Counted from the stretch's first letter, positions 18,523 through 27,352 are shown. The stretch is DNA of 64,000 nt from JAHDVS01 sp964370985 (GCA_964370985.1 CAYJLE010000006.1:1-64000), one strand, 5' to 3'. Made by a program: numbers and translations. Notes: generated by a model from the sequence alone, not told the origin.

Positions 18523-19326
18523 TCAGGCGTCGAGGATGCCGAGGCGGCGGGCCTTCGCCACCGCCTCGAGTTGCGAGTGGCTGCCGAGCTGCGTGAGGAT
18601 CCCGCGGATGTGATTTCGGATCGTCGTCTCCGACAGGTGGAGCCGGGAGGCGATCACCTTGGCCGGAACACCGTCGGCGAGCAGCCCGAGGATCTCGCGC
18701 TGCCGGGCCGTCAGGGGCGGAGGGGGCGGCTTGCCGGGCTGATCCACGCCGCCGGCGACGTCCTGCCCGTTTCGCATCAGGTGGAGGAACTGCGGCCCCT
18801 CGCCGCCGCGCACGGCGACGGTCGTGATCGACACCCTCTTCTTGCCGTTGCTCGTGCGGATCCAGAGCTCGCGCGTCGGGACGGGCCAGCCCTCGCGGGC
18901 GAGCCGCGCGTTCGAGCAGCCGGCGTGGCATTCGATGCCGCCGCGCTCGTCGGTGGCGCACAGCACCTCCCAGCAGAAGCGTCCGACGACCTCATCGGCG
19001 GTGACACCGGTGAGCGACTCGGCCGCCTCGTTCCACGCGGTCACGCGCAGGTCGGCGTCGAATGCCATCAGCGCCTCGCCGCTGCGGAACTCGACCTCGC
19101 CGTCCGTCTCGGGAGCCGGCTGCTCGACCGCAACCACGGGGCGTGGCATCGGCTCCGGTCCGGAATCGTCCTGCCGGAGCGCCCGCGCGGTGTTTCGCTG
19201 ACGTGTTGCCACCCTCGCCCCTCGGGGCCCCGGCTCGGGCGCGGCGGGTGCCGCACCGGCGCGAGACACCGACTTGCTCCCCAGCATAGCCGCCTCGTCC
19301 GCTGTCCGCGCCGGTGAGCCGTCCAC
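18523..19326 (-). CDS. PAS-LuxR transcriptional regulator with CX14CX3C motif (regulator 2)
   Basis: Paralogue of the regulator at 7521-8156, up to 267 residues. A disordered, Pro/Arg-rich N-terminus precedes a PAS-like domain (residues about 80-170; LMAFDADLRVTAWNEAAESL, VGRFCWE) and a LuxR helix-turn-helix (LTARQREILGLLADG, LSETTIRNHIRGIL). Cys118, Cys133 and Cys137 repeat the CX14CX3C spacing; Cys123 is extra. The start is uncertain: GTG 19326, or ATG 19287 with GAGG upstream. It is convergent with narK2 and divergent from the radical SAM gene, so it may control both. Nitrate, redox or NO sensing is inferred. Confidence 0.8.
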   Translation of the reverse strand: MDGSPARTADEAAMLGSKSVSRAGAAPAAPEPGPRGARVATRQRNTARALRQDDSGPEPMPRPVVAVEQPAPETDGEVEFRSGEALMAFDADLRVTAWNEAAESLTGVTADEVVGRFCWEVLCATDERGGIECHAGCSNARLAREGWPVPTRELWIRTSNGKKRVSITTVAVRGGEGPQFLHLMRNGQDVAGGVDQPGKPPPPPLTARQREILGLLADGVPAKVIASRLHLSETTIRNHIRGILTQLGSHSQLEAVAKARRLGILDA

Positions 19327-19343
19327 TTTGCGGCGGGAGGCAC

Positions 19344-19368
19344 TTGATCAGGATCGATCAGGGAAGCG
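19344..19368. promoter_or_regulatory. FNR/CRP-like box and shared GATCAGGGAAGCG motif
   Basis: TTGATCAGGATCGA (19344-19357) matches the FNR consensus TTGATNNNNATCAA at nine of ten defined positions. The overlapping GATCAGGGAAGCG (19356-19368) is nearly identical to 8217-8228. It lies upstream of regulator 2 and about 200 bases before the radical SAM gene. Binding is inferred. Confidence 0.45.
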
Positions 19369-19570
19369 CGCGGTGGTGTGGCTTCAATACGGGTCTCCAT
19401 CCTCCCGCTCCACGCGGTGGCTCTCCTCGCAGCGGTGTCCGCTCGTGCGCCCGGTCGCAGTCGGTGGCGTCGTGCGGATGACCGAGTCTGGCCTCGGCTG
19501 TCCCGACTGGCCGCCGCGGGAGGGGAGGGTGGTTCCCGGGCAGCGTGGGACGGCGCGCTAGGGTACGAGA

Positions 19571-20683
19571 GTGACCGCTCCGATCCCGCAGGCGCCCGGC
19601 CGACCGCCGCTCGTCGTGGCCTGGGAGGTGACCCGGGCCTGTCCACTCGCCTGCCGCCACTGCCGCGCGGCGGCCCAGCACCACGCCCACCCGTCCGAGC
19701 TCACGAGCGATGAGGGGCTCGCCTTCATGCGCGATCTCGCCGACGGCTTTCCGGGCGCCGTGCTGATCCTCACCGGCGGCGAGCCGCTGACCCGTCGCGA
19801 CACGCTCGAGCTCGCGGCCGAGGGCACGAGGCTCGGGCTGTCGATGGCGCTGTCGGTCGACGTCGGCTGGCTGCTCACGCCCGAGATCTGCGCCGAGATC
19901 CGGGAGGCGGGCGTCCGGCGGGTCTCGTTCTCGATCCACTACCCGGACGCGGAGCGCAGCGACCGCTTCTCGAGCACGCCGGGGTTCTTCGAGGCGGCCC
20001 TCGAGGGTCTCTCGAACCTCCGTGCGGCCGGTGTCCCGTTCCAGCTTCATACGAGCGTGATGCGCTCGACGGAGCCCGGGCTTCCGGAGCTCTACGACCT
20101 CGCGGAGCGAATCGGCGCCGCGGGGTGGGAGCTGTTCTTCCTGGTGCCCACCGGGCGCGGCAGCCTGCTCGCCGGCGAGGAGCTGCCCCCGGAGGAGCAG
20201 GAGCGCGTGCTGACCTGGCTCTACGACCTCCAGCGGACGGCCCCGTTCCCCGTCAAGCAGATCTGCGCCCCGCACTTCCGGCGCGTCGAGGCCCAGCAGG
20301 CGCGGGAGCGTGGCGAGCGCCGCTCCGCCCCGGTGACGAAGCGGCTGTCGATCATGTCTCGGGGCTGCCTGTCCGGGAATGGCTTCTGCTTCGTCTCCCA
20401 CGTCGGGGACGTCTGTGGCTGTGGCTTCCTGCCGCTCTCCGTCGGGAACGTCCGCGATCGCTCGTTCTCCGCGCTCTACACCGAGGCGCCGCTCTTCAAG
20501 GCGTTCCGCGACCCGTCCCGCCTCGCAGGCGCCTGCGGCGCCTGCGAGTACCGCGTGCTCTGCGGCGGCTGCCGCGCGCGCGCGTACGCCGCGACCGGAG
20601 ATCCGCTGGCCGAGGAGCCGGACTGCGCCTGGGAGCCGGCCGGCTGGGCGCGGGCGCCCGCCGACGCCGAGCGGGCAGTCTAG
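19571..20683 (+). CDS. radical SAM/SPASM protein
   Basis: A 370-residue radical SAM enzyme. The cluster motif is CPLACRHC (Cys24, 28, 31) and the SAM-binding GGEP lies in LILTGGEPLTRR. A Cys-rich SPASM region closes the protein (CGACEYRVLCGGC and neighbours), so auxiliary Fe-S clusters are expected. The sequence resembles the AhbD/NirJ group of haem-modifying enzymes and related uncharacterised SPASM proteins; substrate unknown. TAGGGT at 19559-19564 is six bases before GTG 19571, indicating a leaderless transcript. It heads an operon with the DGC and RIC genes, suggesting haem or Fe-S maintenance during nitrate/NO stress. Confidence 0.8.
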   Translation: MTAPIPQAPGRPPLVVAWEVTRACPLACRHCRAAAQHHAHPSELTSDEGLAFMRDLADGFPGAVLILTGGEPLTRRDTLELAAEGTRLGLSMALSVDVGWLLTPEICAEIREAGVRRVSFSIHYPDAERSDRFSSTPGFFEAALEGLSNLRAAGVPFQLHTSVMRSTEPGLPELYDLAERIGAAGWELFFLVPTGRGSLLAGEELPPEEQERVLTWLYDLQRTAPFPVKQICAPHFRRVEAQQARERGERRSAPVTKRLSIMSRGCLSGNGFCFVSHVGDVCGCGFLPLSVGNVRDRSFSALYTEAPLFKAFRDPSRLAGACGACEYRVLCGGCRARAYAATGDPLAEEPDCAWEPAGWARAPADAERAV

Positions 20684-20692
20684 GGGCGCGCG

Positions 20693-21142
20693 GTGAGCCG
20701 GTCTCGCGAGCTCGCGGTCGTCTACTCCTGCTCGGGCAGCTCGAACGTCGCCCAGCTCGCGAACGCGCTCGCGGTCAGACTCGACCGCGCGGGTCTTGCC
20801 GACATGTCGTGCATCGTGGGCGTCGGCGGAGACGTGAAGCCGCTCGTGCGCCGCGCGCTCGCGTCGCCCACCGTGGTCGCGATCGACGGCTGCCCGCTCG
20901 CGTGCTGCGAGCGTGTGCTCTCGGCGAAGGGCGTCATGCCCGAGCGGATCGTGCGGCTGCACGAGCGCGGCCTGCGCAAGCGCCAGCACGTGGACTTCGC
21001 CGAGGCGGAACGCGAGCGGGTCTACCGCGACGTGCTGAAGGGGCTGGCCCCGACGCTCCTGGCCGCCGCCCCCGGGGTCGAGCCGATCCTGGCGCGTGAG
21101 CTCGACGGGGCGTCAGCCGGCGGAAAGGATAGAGGGAGATGA
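20693..21142 (+). CDS. DGC-domain putative metal-binding protein
   Basis: A 149-residue protein with the DGC-family motif AIDGCPLACCER (Asp65-Gly66-Cys67, Cys71, Cys72) and further cysteines at 13 (YSCSGSSNV) and 40. The family is annotated as putative zinc-binding; its biochemical role is not known. GTG 20693 lies nine bases after the radical SAM stop, and the TGA overlaps the start of the RIC gene by four bases (ATGA), so all three products are probably made together. Confidence 0.75.
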   Translation: MSRSRELAVVYSCSGSSNVAQLANALAVRLDRAGLADMSCIVGVGGDVKPLVRRALASPTVVAIDGCPLACCERVLSAKGVMPERIVRLHERGLRKRQHVDFAEAERERVYRDVLKGLAPTLLAAAPGVEPILARELDGASAGGKDRGR

Positions 21143-21855
21143 GCGCGATCGACCCCGAGCGGACCGTCGCCGACCTGGTGGTCGAGCGCCCCGGACGCAC
21201 ACGCGTGTTCGAGCAGCTCGGTATCGACTACTGCTGCGGCGGGCGCAGCAGTCTCGCCGTCGCCTGCGCGGAGCGTGGCCTCGACCCCGCGACCGTGGCC
21301 GCGATGCTGGCGGCGTTCGAGCAGGTGTCCGGCGCCGACGCCGGGGACGATCGGGACTGGTCGAGTGCCGCGCTCGGCGAGCTGTGCGACCACATCGTCA
21401 TGGAGCATCACGGCTTCCTGCGCGTGGAGCTGCCGCGCCTCGAGGGGATGCTCGACCGGGTCGTGCGGGCCCACGGCGAGCGGCACCCGGAGCTGGTCGA
21501 GACCCGGGACCTCTTCGAGGCGGTCGCGGCCGAGCTCGACGTGCACATGCACGTCGAGGAGGAGGTCGTGTTCCCGCTCTGCAAGAGCCTCGACGGCGGC
21601 GATGTGCCCGCCCCGGCGGAACTCGCGGAGCCGATCCGCGCCATGGAGCACGATCACGACGTCACCGGCGCCGCGCTCGCGCGGATGCGTGACCTGACCG
21701 GCGGCTTCGCGCCGCCGGCGGATGCGTGCAACACGTACCGGGCGGCGCTCGACGCGCTCGTCGCGTTCGAGCGCGACCTCCACCGCCACATCCACGAGGA
21801 GAACAACATCCTGTTCCCGCGGGCGCTCGCGCTCGCCGGGGTCGCGGCGGTCTGA
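21139..21855 (+). CDS. iron-sulfur cluster repair di-iron protein (RIC/YtfE/ScdA family)
   Basis: A 238-residue protein. The N-terminal ScdA domain has the YCCGG signature (Cys32, Cys33). The C-terminal hemerythrin-like bundle has candidate iron ligands in HIVMEHHGF, HMHVEEEVVF, MEHDHDV and HRHIHEENN. The family restores Fe-S clusters damaged by NO and oxidative stress. Its place next to two nitrate reductase operons fits nitrite-derived NO exposure. It ends the three-gene operon and meets the convergent cyclase gene 18 bases later. Confidence 0.92.
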   Translation: MSAIDPERTVADLVVERPGRTRVFEQLGIDYCCGGRSSLAVACAERGLDPATVAAMLAAFEQVSGADAGDDRDWSSAALGELCDHIVMEHHGFLRVELPRLEGMLDRVVRAHGERHPELVETRDLFEAVAAELDVHMHVEEEVVFPLCKSLDGGDVPAPAELAEPIRAMEHDHDVTGAALARMRDLTGGFAPPADACNTYRAALDALVAFERDLHRHIHEENNILFPRALALAGVAAV

Positions 21856-21873
21856 CGCGCGCCCGTCGGGTGC

Positions 21874-24800
21874 TCACCGTGCGGCTGTGCCTGCGCCCGC
21901 CGGCTGCCCCTCGCAGTGCCCCCGGAGCCCCATCGCTGCGAACGCGGCCGCGGCCCGCTCGCGCAGCCCGGGATCGTCGCGGACGGTGCCGAGCGCCCGG
22001 AGCGCGAACGGCTCCAGGTACGTGCCCGCGCGCGCCAGCGGCTCCGCCTCGGACTCGACGCGGTCGCGATCGCCGAGCGCGGCGAGCGCGTCGAGTCGCG
22101 CTGCCACCGCGGAGAGCAGGTACCAGTTCTGGCCCTGCTCCGGCAGCGGCTCGGACAGGTGCCGGTCGACCGCGTCGGCATCCCCCCGGTGCAGCGCGAG
22201 ACGCATCCGCAGCGTGCCGAGGACAGTCTCGTAGCCCTCGAACCCGAGCGCGTCCGCGCGCTCCTCGAGGCGCCGAGCGTCGAGCGGCCGGCCGAGCTGC
22301 GCCGCCGCGATCGCGCAGATGAGCAGCGAGCGCCCGTTCATCACGCACGGGGTGTCCGCGTTGGCCGCGACCGCCTCCTCGACGCGCCCGCGCAGCGCCA
22401 GGATCGTCTCCCAGGCGCCGGCGAGGTACTCGACCTCGAGCAGGAAGGCGACGCCGTGGAGGCGGTGGTGAGCGGTGAGGCGGGCGGTGGCCGTGTCGTG
22501 GAGGGCGGCGAGCCGGCGGCACTCCTCGAGGTTGCCCAGACCCGCGTGGCCGGCGATCGCGGTTGCGTACGCCTCCGCGACGTGCCCCGGGTCGGTGATC
22601 TCGTCGACGAGCCCGAGGCGCCGCTCCGCCCACGCGCAGGCGCCGTCGTAGTCGCCGGACCGGAACGCGCTCAGCGCCGACGCGTCCCAGGCGTAGGAGA
22701 GCAGCTCGCGGTCGCCGAGAGCCTCCGCGAGGCGAGCCGCCTCGACCGCGGTCCGGGCGGCGGTGGTCCGGTTCCAGTACGCGTCCGCGATCAGGGCCTT
22801 CGCCCGGGCGGTGGTGCCCGGCTCGCTCAACGCGACCGCGCGGTCGATCCAGCTCGCGACGAGCTTCCGGTCCGGGCGCCGCCGCCACATCCCCGAGCGC
22901 ACCGCCGCCTGGAAGACGAGCTCGGCGTACGTCTCCCCGTCCCCGCACCCGTCGGGACCGCTCTCGACGGCCTGGTGCATCGCGGCGAGGAATGCGTCGC
23001 CGTCGAAGCGGAGCGCGTGCGCGTGCCCGGCAGCGCGCAAGAGCCCGACCCTGGCCGCCGGCGCGGGCTCGAGCTCGAGAGCCCGCGCGTACATCCCGAG
23101 CGCGTCGCCGAGCTCGTACCGGGAGACCGCGAGGTCGGCCGCGCGCCGCAGCCACGTCACGGTACGGCGGGACAGTTCCTCGAGCTCCTCCTCGCGGCCT
23201 CTCCAGGCGAGATCGGCGTTCTCGGGGCGAACCGCCTCCGCGTAGTGGTGGGCGATGAACGGTGCGTGCTCGTCACGGGTGTCCGAGCGCTCGAGCCAGG
23301 CTGCGAACGCCGCGTGCAGCTGGGCCCGGCGAGCCGTGGGCAGGGTTGCGTACGTGACGTCTCGTGTGATGGCGTGCTTGAAGGAGAGCTCGAGCTCCCC
23401 GACCACCGACGAGCCGGAGTGCAAGAGCACGAGACCGCGCTCGGAGAGCAGGCGGAAGTCGGGCTCCGAGCCCCCGGTCAGCTCCCGCACGGGGCCCGCC
23501 CAGAACACGCGGCCGATCACCGAGGCGGCCTGCAGGGCGCCCTTCTCGACCGGGCCGAGCAGGTCGATCCTGGCGGCCAGCGTGCCCTGGATCGAGTCGG
23601 GAACGTCGAGCTCGGCGGGCAGGGCGGTCGCCTGCCAGCTCCCTCCGGAGGTCCGTGCCAGGATGCCGCGATCGACGAGGGAGCCGACGAGCTCCTCGAG
23701 GAAGAACGGGTTGCCCTCCGAGCGCGCGAGGATCATCTCCCGCAGCGCCGGTGGCAGGTCTCCCGGGACGAGCTCGCTCAGCATCCGGTCGGCGGTCTCG
23801 CTCGGCAACGGCTCGAGGCGGAGGACGAGCGAGTCTCGCGGGCCGGCGCCCCAGCCGGGACGCCGGTCGTGCAGCTCGGGGCGGGCGGTGACGAGCAGGA
23901 GCAAGGGTCCGCCGGTCTCGCGGGCGACGCGCTCGAGCAGGTCGAGCAGCGGATCCTCCGCGCGGTGCAGGTCCTCGACGAGGAGCACGACAGGGCGCCC
24001 GGACGCCAGCTCCGACACGAGCTCGACGAACGCGGCGTGCAGGCGCTCGCGCGCGGCGAGGGGGTGGAGCTCGGGCCCGGCTTCGAGGCCGAGCGCGATC
24101 GCGAGATCCTGGCGAGCGTCGAGCCGCTGCCGGATCGTGTCGGGGGAGTCGGTGTCGAGGATCTCGAAGTGCTGGCGGAGCATCTCGCCGATCGGCCAGT
24201 ACGTGATCCCCGTCCCGTAGGGCAGGCAGTGCCCGGTGCGAACGAGCGGCGCGGGCGACTCGTGCGCGAGCGTAGCGAGCAGCCGTCCGGCGAGGGTGGA
24301 CTTCCCGACCCCCGAGTCGCCGAGCAGGGTCGCCAGCTGTGGCGTGCCGGCGACGGCGACGCGGCGGTGGGTGGCCGTGAGCACCTCGAGCTCGGCGTCC
24401 CGCCCGACGAACGCGCGCCCGGCGGCCGCAACGCCTCTCGGCCTCGCCTGCGCGAGCGCACGGACGACCCGGCGGCACGGAACGCCGCCGGGCTTGCCCC
24501 GGGCGTCGATCACGAGCGGCGGACCGAGCTCGAACGCTCCACCGGCTGCTGCTGCCGTCCGCTCGCCCGCCAGCACCTCGCCGGGCGCCGCCGCCTGCTC
24601 GAGGCGGGCGGCGATGTTGACGGCGTCGCCGCTTACGAACGAGCCGCCGCCGCGGGCCGCCCCGGCGACCACGTCCCCGGTGTTGACCCCGATTCGCAGC
24701 CCGAGCTGGTCGCCGAACAGCTCGCGGTGCCGCTCGAGCATCGCGAGCGCGGTGTGCAGCGCCCGCTCCGCGTGATCTTCGAGCGCGGCCGGCGCGCCGA

Positions 24801-25074
24801 AGACCGCCACCACGGCGTCGCCGATGAACTTCTCGACCGTGCCGCCCGCCGCCGCGATCTCGAGCGCCATCGCGTCGAAGAACGTCCCGAGCAGCGCCCG
24901 CGCCCGCTCGGGGTCGAGCGCGCCGCCGAGCTCGGTCGAGCCCGCGAGGTCGGCGAACAGCACGGTCGCGACCTTGCGCTCCTCGCCGGGGCCGGTCGCT
25001 GCGACCGGGGCGGCACAGGCCGGGCAGAACCGGGCGGCGGCCGGCAGCGGCTCGCCGCACTGCGCGCAGGACAT
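21874..25074 (-). CDS. class III cyclase / AAA ATPase / TPR signalling protein
   Basis: A 1066-residue multidomain protein. A zinc-ribbon (CAQCGEPLP, CPAC) is followed by a class III nucleotide cyclase domain (LFADLAGSTELG; KFIGDAVVAVFG; GDAVNIAARLE with the Asn and Arg of the active site). Next come an AAA/NB-ARC-like ATPase (Walker A GDSGVGKST at about 280; Walker B VVLLVEDLHRAED) and a long helical TPR-type C-terminus. Such proteins are common in actinobacteria and their signals are mostly unknown. CAGAAT at 25080-25085 lies five bases before the ATG. The metal-binding and transition-state residues look intact, so cAMP synthesis is plausible. Confidence 0.85.
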   Translation of the reverse strand: MSCAQCGEPLPAAARFCPACAAPVAATGPGEERKVATVLFADLAGSTELGGALDPERARALLGTFFDAMALEIAAAGGTVEKFIGDAVVAVFGAPAALEDHAERALHTALAMLERHRELFGDQLGLRIGVNTGDVVAGAARGGGSFVSGDAVNIAARLEQAAAPGEVLAGERTAAAAGGAFELGPPLVIDARGKPGGVPCRRVVRALAQARPRGVAAAGRAFVGRDAELEVLTATHRRVAVAGTPQLATLLGDSGVGKSTLAGRLLATLAHESPAPLVRTGHCLPYGTGITYWPIGEMLRQHFEILDTDSPDTIRQRLDARQDLAIALGLEAGPELHPLAARERLHAAFVELVSELASGRPVVLLVEDLHRAEDPLLDLLERVARETGGPLLLLVTARPELHDRRPGWGAGPRDSLVLRLEPLPSETADRMLSELVPGDLPPALREMILARSEGNPFFLEELVGSLVDRGILARTSGGSWQATALPAELDVPDSIQGTLAARIDLLGPVEKGALQAASVIGRVFWAGPVRELTGGSEPDFRLLSERGLVLLHSGSSVVGELELSFKHAITRDVTYATLPTARRAQLHAAFAAWLERSDTRDEHAPFIAHHYAEAVRPENADLAWRGREEELEELSRRTVTWLRRAADLAVSRYELGDALGMYARALELEPAPAARVGLLRAAGHAHALRFDGDAFLAAMHQAVESGPDGCGDGETYAELVFQAAVRSGMWRRRPDRKLVASWIDRAVALSEPGTTARAKALIADAYWNRTTAARTAVEAARLAEALGDRELLSYAWDASALSAFRSGDYDGACAWAERRLGLVDEITDPGHVAEAYATAIAGHAGLGNLEECRRLAALHDTATARLTAHHRLHGVAFLLEVEYLAGAWETILALRGRVEEAVAANADTPCVMNGRSLLICAIAAAQLGRPLDARRLEERADALGFEGYETVLGTLRMRLALHRGDADAVDRHLSEPLPEQGQNWYLLSAVAARLDALAALGDRDRVESEAEPLARAGTYLEPFALRALGTVRDDPGLRERAAAAFAAMGLRGHCEGQPAGAGTAAR

Positions 25075-25122
25075 GGCGCATTCTGGCAGAGCTGCGGCGG
25101 CGTGTCCCGGCGCCCCGAGCGC

Positions 25123-26061
25123 TCAGGACGTCGCGTACGGCGCAGCGCTCATGTACTTGAAGCCGCTGTCGACGGCCAGGGTGACGACGACGGCCTCCGG
25201 GCCGAGCTCCCACGCGAGCCGGCGCGCGCCCGCGACGTTGGCGCCGGTCGAGACGCCGGCGAAGATTCCCTCCTCCCGGGCCAGCCGGCCGGTCAGCTCG
25301 ATCGCCTCCTCGTCCTCGACCGTCCAGACGCCGTCGACCCGCTCGCGCTCGAAGTGGGGCGGCACGATCCCGGTCCAGCCCTGCATCGCGAACGAGCCCC
25401 TGGCGCCGCCCGTGATCGCGGCCGAGCCGGCGGGCTCGAGCGCGACCACGCGGATCGCGGGGTCGCGTGCCTTCAGCGCCTCCGCCACGCCCATCAGCGA
25501 GGTCGCGGTGCCGACGCCGTGACAGAAGCCGGTGACGCGCCCGGCCGTCTGCTCCCAGATCTCCCGGCCGAGCGTGTCGCGGAGGCTCGGGATCACGTAC
25601 GGGTTGTTGAACTGGTCGGTAGCGTAGGTGTCCGGCTCGCGCGCCAGCTCGGCGGCCCGCTCGACCATGTTGTGGATGTCCCGGGCGGTCACGCGCCCCG
25701 GCCCCTCGGCCGCCGGCACCACGTCGAGCTCCGCGCCGAGCGCGCGCATCAGCTGCAGCCGCTCCTCGCTGAAGCAGGCGGAGATGACGATCCGCGCGTG
25801 GTAGCCCCTGGCGCGGCAGGCGAGCGCGAGCGCCGGCCCGGTGCTGCCGCCCGTGTACTCGACCACGGTCGCCCCGGGTCGGAGCGCCCCGTCGCGCTCC
25901 GCTCCTTCGATCATCGCGAGCGCCATCCGGTCCTTCATCGATCCGGTCGGGCTCAGGTACTCGAGCTTGACCCAGAGCTCGGCTCCGTTCTCCGGGGCCA
26001 GCGCCCGTAGGCGCACGAGCGGTGTGTTCCCGATCGTCGAGAGGACGTTGGTCGAGGGCAT
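25123..26061 (-). CDS. cysteine synthase family PLP enzyme
   Basis: Fold-type II PLP enzyme of about 312 residues. IGNTPLVRL, the PLP lysine in SPTGSMKDRMA, the phosphate-binding loop region TGGSTGPALAL and the C-terminal GIFAGVSTGAN are all present. It belongs to the O-acetylserine sulfhydrylase/cystathionine beta-synthase superfamily; the exact substrate is uncertain. ATG 26061 was chosen because TAGCCT (26070-26075) lies eight bases upstream; ATG 26067 is an alternative. It is distinct from the CysO-fused CysM at 36.7-38.0 kb, so the organism has two routes or two substrates. No serine acetyltransferase is nearby. Confidence 0.85.
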   Translation of the reverse strand: MPSTNVLSTIGNTPLVRLRALAPENGAELWVKLEYLSPTGSMKDRMALAMIEGAERDGALRPGATVVEYTGGSTGPALALACRARGYHARIVISACFSEERLQLMRALGAELDVVPAAEGPGRVTARDIHNMVERAAELAREPDTYATDQFNNPYVIPSLRDTLGREIWEQTAGRVTGFCHGVGTATSLMGVAEALKARDPAIRVVALEPAGSAAITGGARGSFAMQGWTGIVPPHFERERVDGVWTVEDEEAIELTGRLAREEGIFAGVSTGANVAGARRLAWELGPEAVVVTLAVDSGFKYMSAAPYATS

Positions 26062-26105
26062 CGGCATCAAGGCTAGCCCCCCGGGGCACCGCGCCGGACC
26101 GGGCC

Positions 26106-26492
26106 CTAGCGGGGCGTCAGCGCGTCCCGGATCTCCGTCAGGAGCCGCACCTCGTCGGTCGGCTCCGCCGGAGGCTCCTCGCCCTGCTTGCGGCGTGCCG
26201 CCAGCGCGTTCAGCGGCCTGACGACGAGGAAGAAGATCGCGGCGGCGACGAACGTGAAGGCGAGCAGCGCGTTGATCACCGCCCCGTACGCGAACCGGCT
26301 CTCGTTGATCGTGAAGCTGAGGCTCGAGAAATCCGGCTCGCCGAAGATCGCCGCGATCAGCGGGGTCAGCAGGTTCTCGACGAAGGACGTGATCACCGCT
26401 CCGAACGCGACGCCGAGCACGATGGCGATCGCGAGGTCGACGACGTTGCCCCTGGTCGCGAAGTCCCTGAACTCGCGCAGCGCTACCCGCAT
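26106..26492 (-). CDS. mscL: large-conductance mechanosensitive channel
   Basis: Typical 128-residue MscL. The N-terminal helix REFRDFATRGNVVDLAIAIV leads into TM1 with the pore-lining glycine/alanine pattern (GVAFGAVITSFV). TM2 (ALLAFTFVAAAIFFLVV) is followed by the charged C-terminal bundle (DEVRLLTEIRDAL). ATG 26492 is preceded by GGGAGGAGG. It releases solutes on hypo-osmotic shock. It is a single gene on the minus strand between two unrelated units. Confidence 0.97.
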   Translation of the reverse strand: MRVALREFRDFATRGNVVDLAIAIVLGVAFGAVITSFVENLLTPLIAAIFGEPDFSSLSFTINESRFAYGAVINALLAFTFVAAAIFFLVVRPLNALAARRKQGEEPPAEPTDEVRLLTEIRDALTPR

Positions 26493-26560
26493 GACGCCTC
26501 CTCCCGTGGAGTACGGATCGACGGTTCCCGCGAGGTTACGGAGCCGACCGGCCGGACGCC

Positions 26561-27352
26561 CTACGAAACGGAGGCCGCGACGTGCGGCGGTACCGCGACC
26601 CGGACGACCGTGCCGGATCCGGCGCTCGACTCGATCGAGACCTCTGCGCGCAGGAGCCAGGCCCGCTCGCGGATCGCCTCGAGCCGCTCGCGCCGGCGCT
26701 CCTCGGCGCCGTCGTCGGTCACGATCACGGTGCAGCCTCCGTCGCGCCCCGACTCGAGGCGCACCGAGATGCGCTCCGGGGAGCGGCGAGATGCCTGGGT
26801 CAGCGCCTCCCGGATCGTCTGGTAGAGGGCGACCTGCGCCTTCTCGGCGAGCTGCTCGCCGGCGCCGGTGTCCACGGAGACCCGGATTCCCCGGGCGTCC
26901 TCGATCTGGTCGGCCAGCGCGCGGACGGCGGCGTCGAAGCCGCGGTCGCGCAGGATCACGGGCTCGATTGCGAACGACAGGTCGCGCAGGCTCCGGATCA
27001 CCTCGCGTTCGCGCTCGAGCGCGGTGCGGATCACGCGCACCGCCTCGTCGGTGTGCCCGTCCTCGAGCGCGGCGAGCGCGGCGTCGTGCATGAGGACGAT
27101 CCCGGAGAGGGACTGGAGCGGCCCGTCGTGGAGGACGAGGGACAGCCGGCGGCGCTCGTCCTGCTCGGCCGTGACGAGGTGCCCGGTGAGGATCTCCCGC
27201 TCGGCCTCGCGCTCGAGCGTCTCCCGTTCGATTCGCCCGGCTGCCCGCCGCCGGCCGCGCCGGGTCGCGAGCGTTGCCGCGGCCGCGCCGGCGAGCGCGC
27301 CCGCGAGGCCGCTAATCGATGATCGACTCGCGCAGCGCGATGGCGACGGCAT
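26561..27352 (-). CDS. NarL-family sensor histidine kinase with degenerate ATPase domain
   Basis: A 263-residue kinase-like protein. One N-terminal hydrophobic segment is followed by a coiled-coil and a HisKA_3 dimerisation domain with the phospho-acceptor in VLHDGPLQ (His75). In the ATPase domain the usual N-box Asn is replaced (REALTQASRRS) and the glycine-rich loop is lost (DDGAEERRRERL), although the C-terminal AGSGTVVRVAVP remains. ATP binding is therefore doubtful. ATG 27352 overlaps the response-regulator gene by 41 bases, the only reasonable start. It may act as a phosphatase or need a partner kinase; this is inference. Confidence 0.75.
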   Translation of the reverse strand: MPSPSRCASRSSISGLAGALAGAAAATLATRRGRRRAAGRIERETLEREAEREILTGHLVTAEQDERRRLSLVLHDGPLQSLSGIVLMHDAALAALEDGHTDEAVRVIRTALEREREVIRSLRDLSFAIEPVILRDRGFDAAVRALADQIEDARGIRVSVDTGAGEQLAEKAQVALYQTIREALTQASRRSPERISVRLESGRDGGCTVIVTDDGAEERRRERLEAIRERAWLLRAEVSIESSAGSGTVVRVAVPPHVAASVS

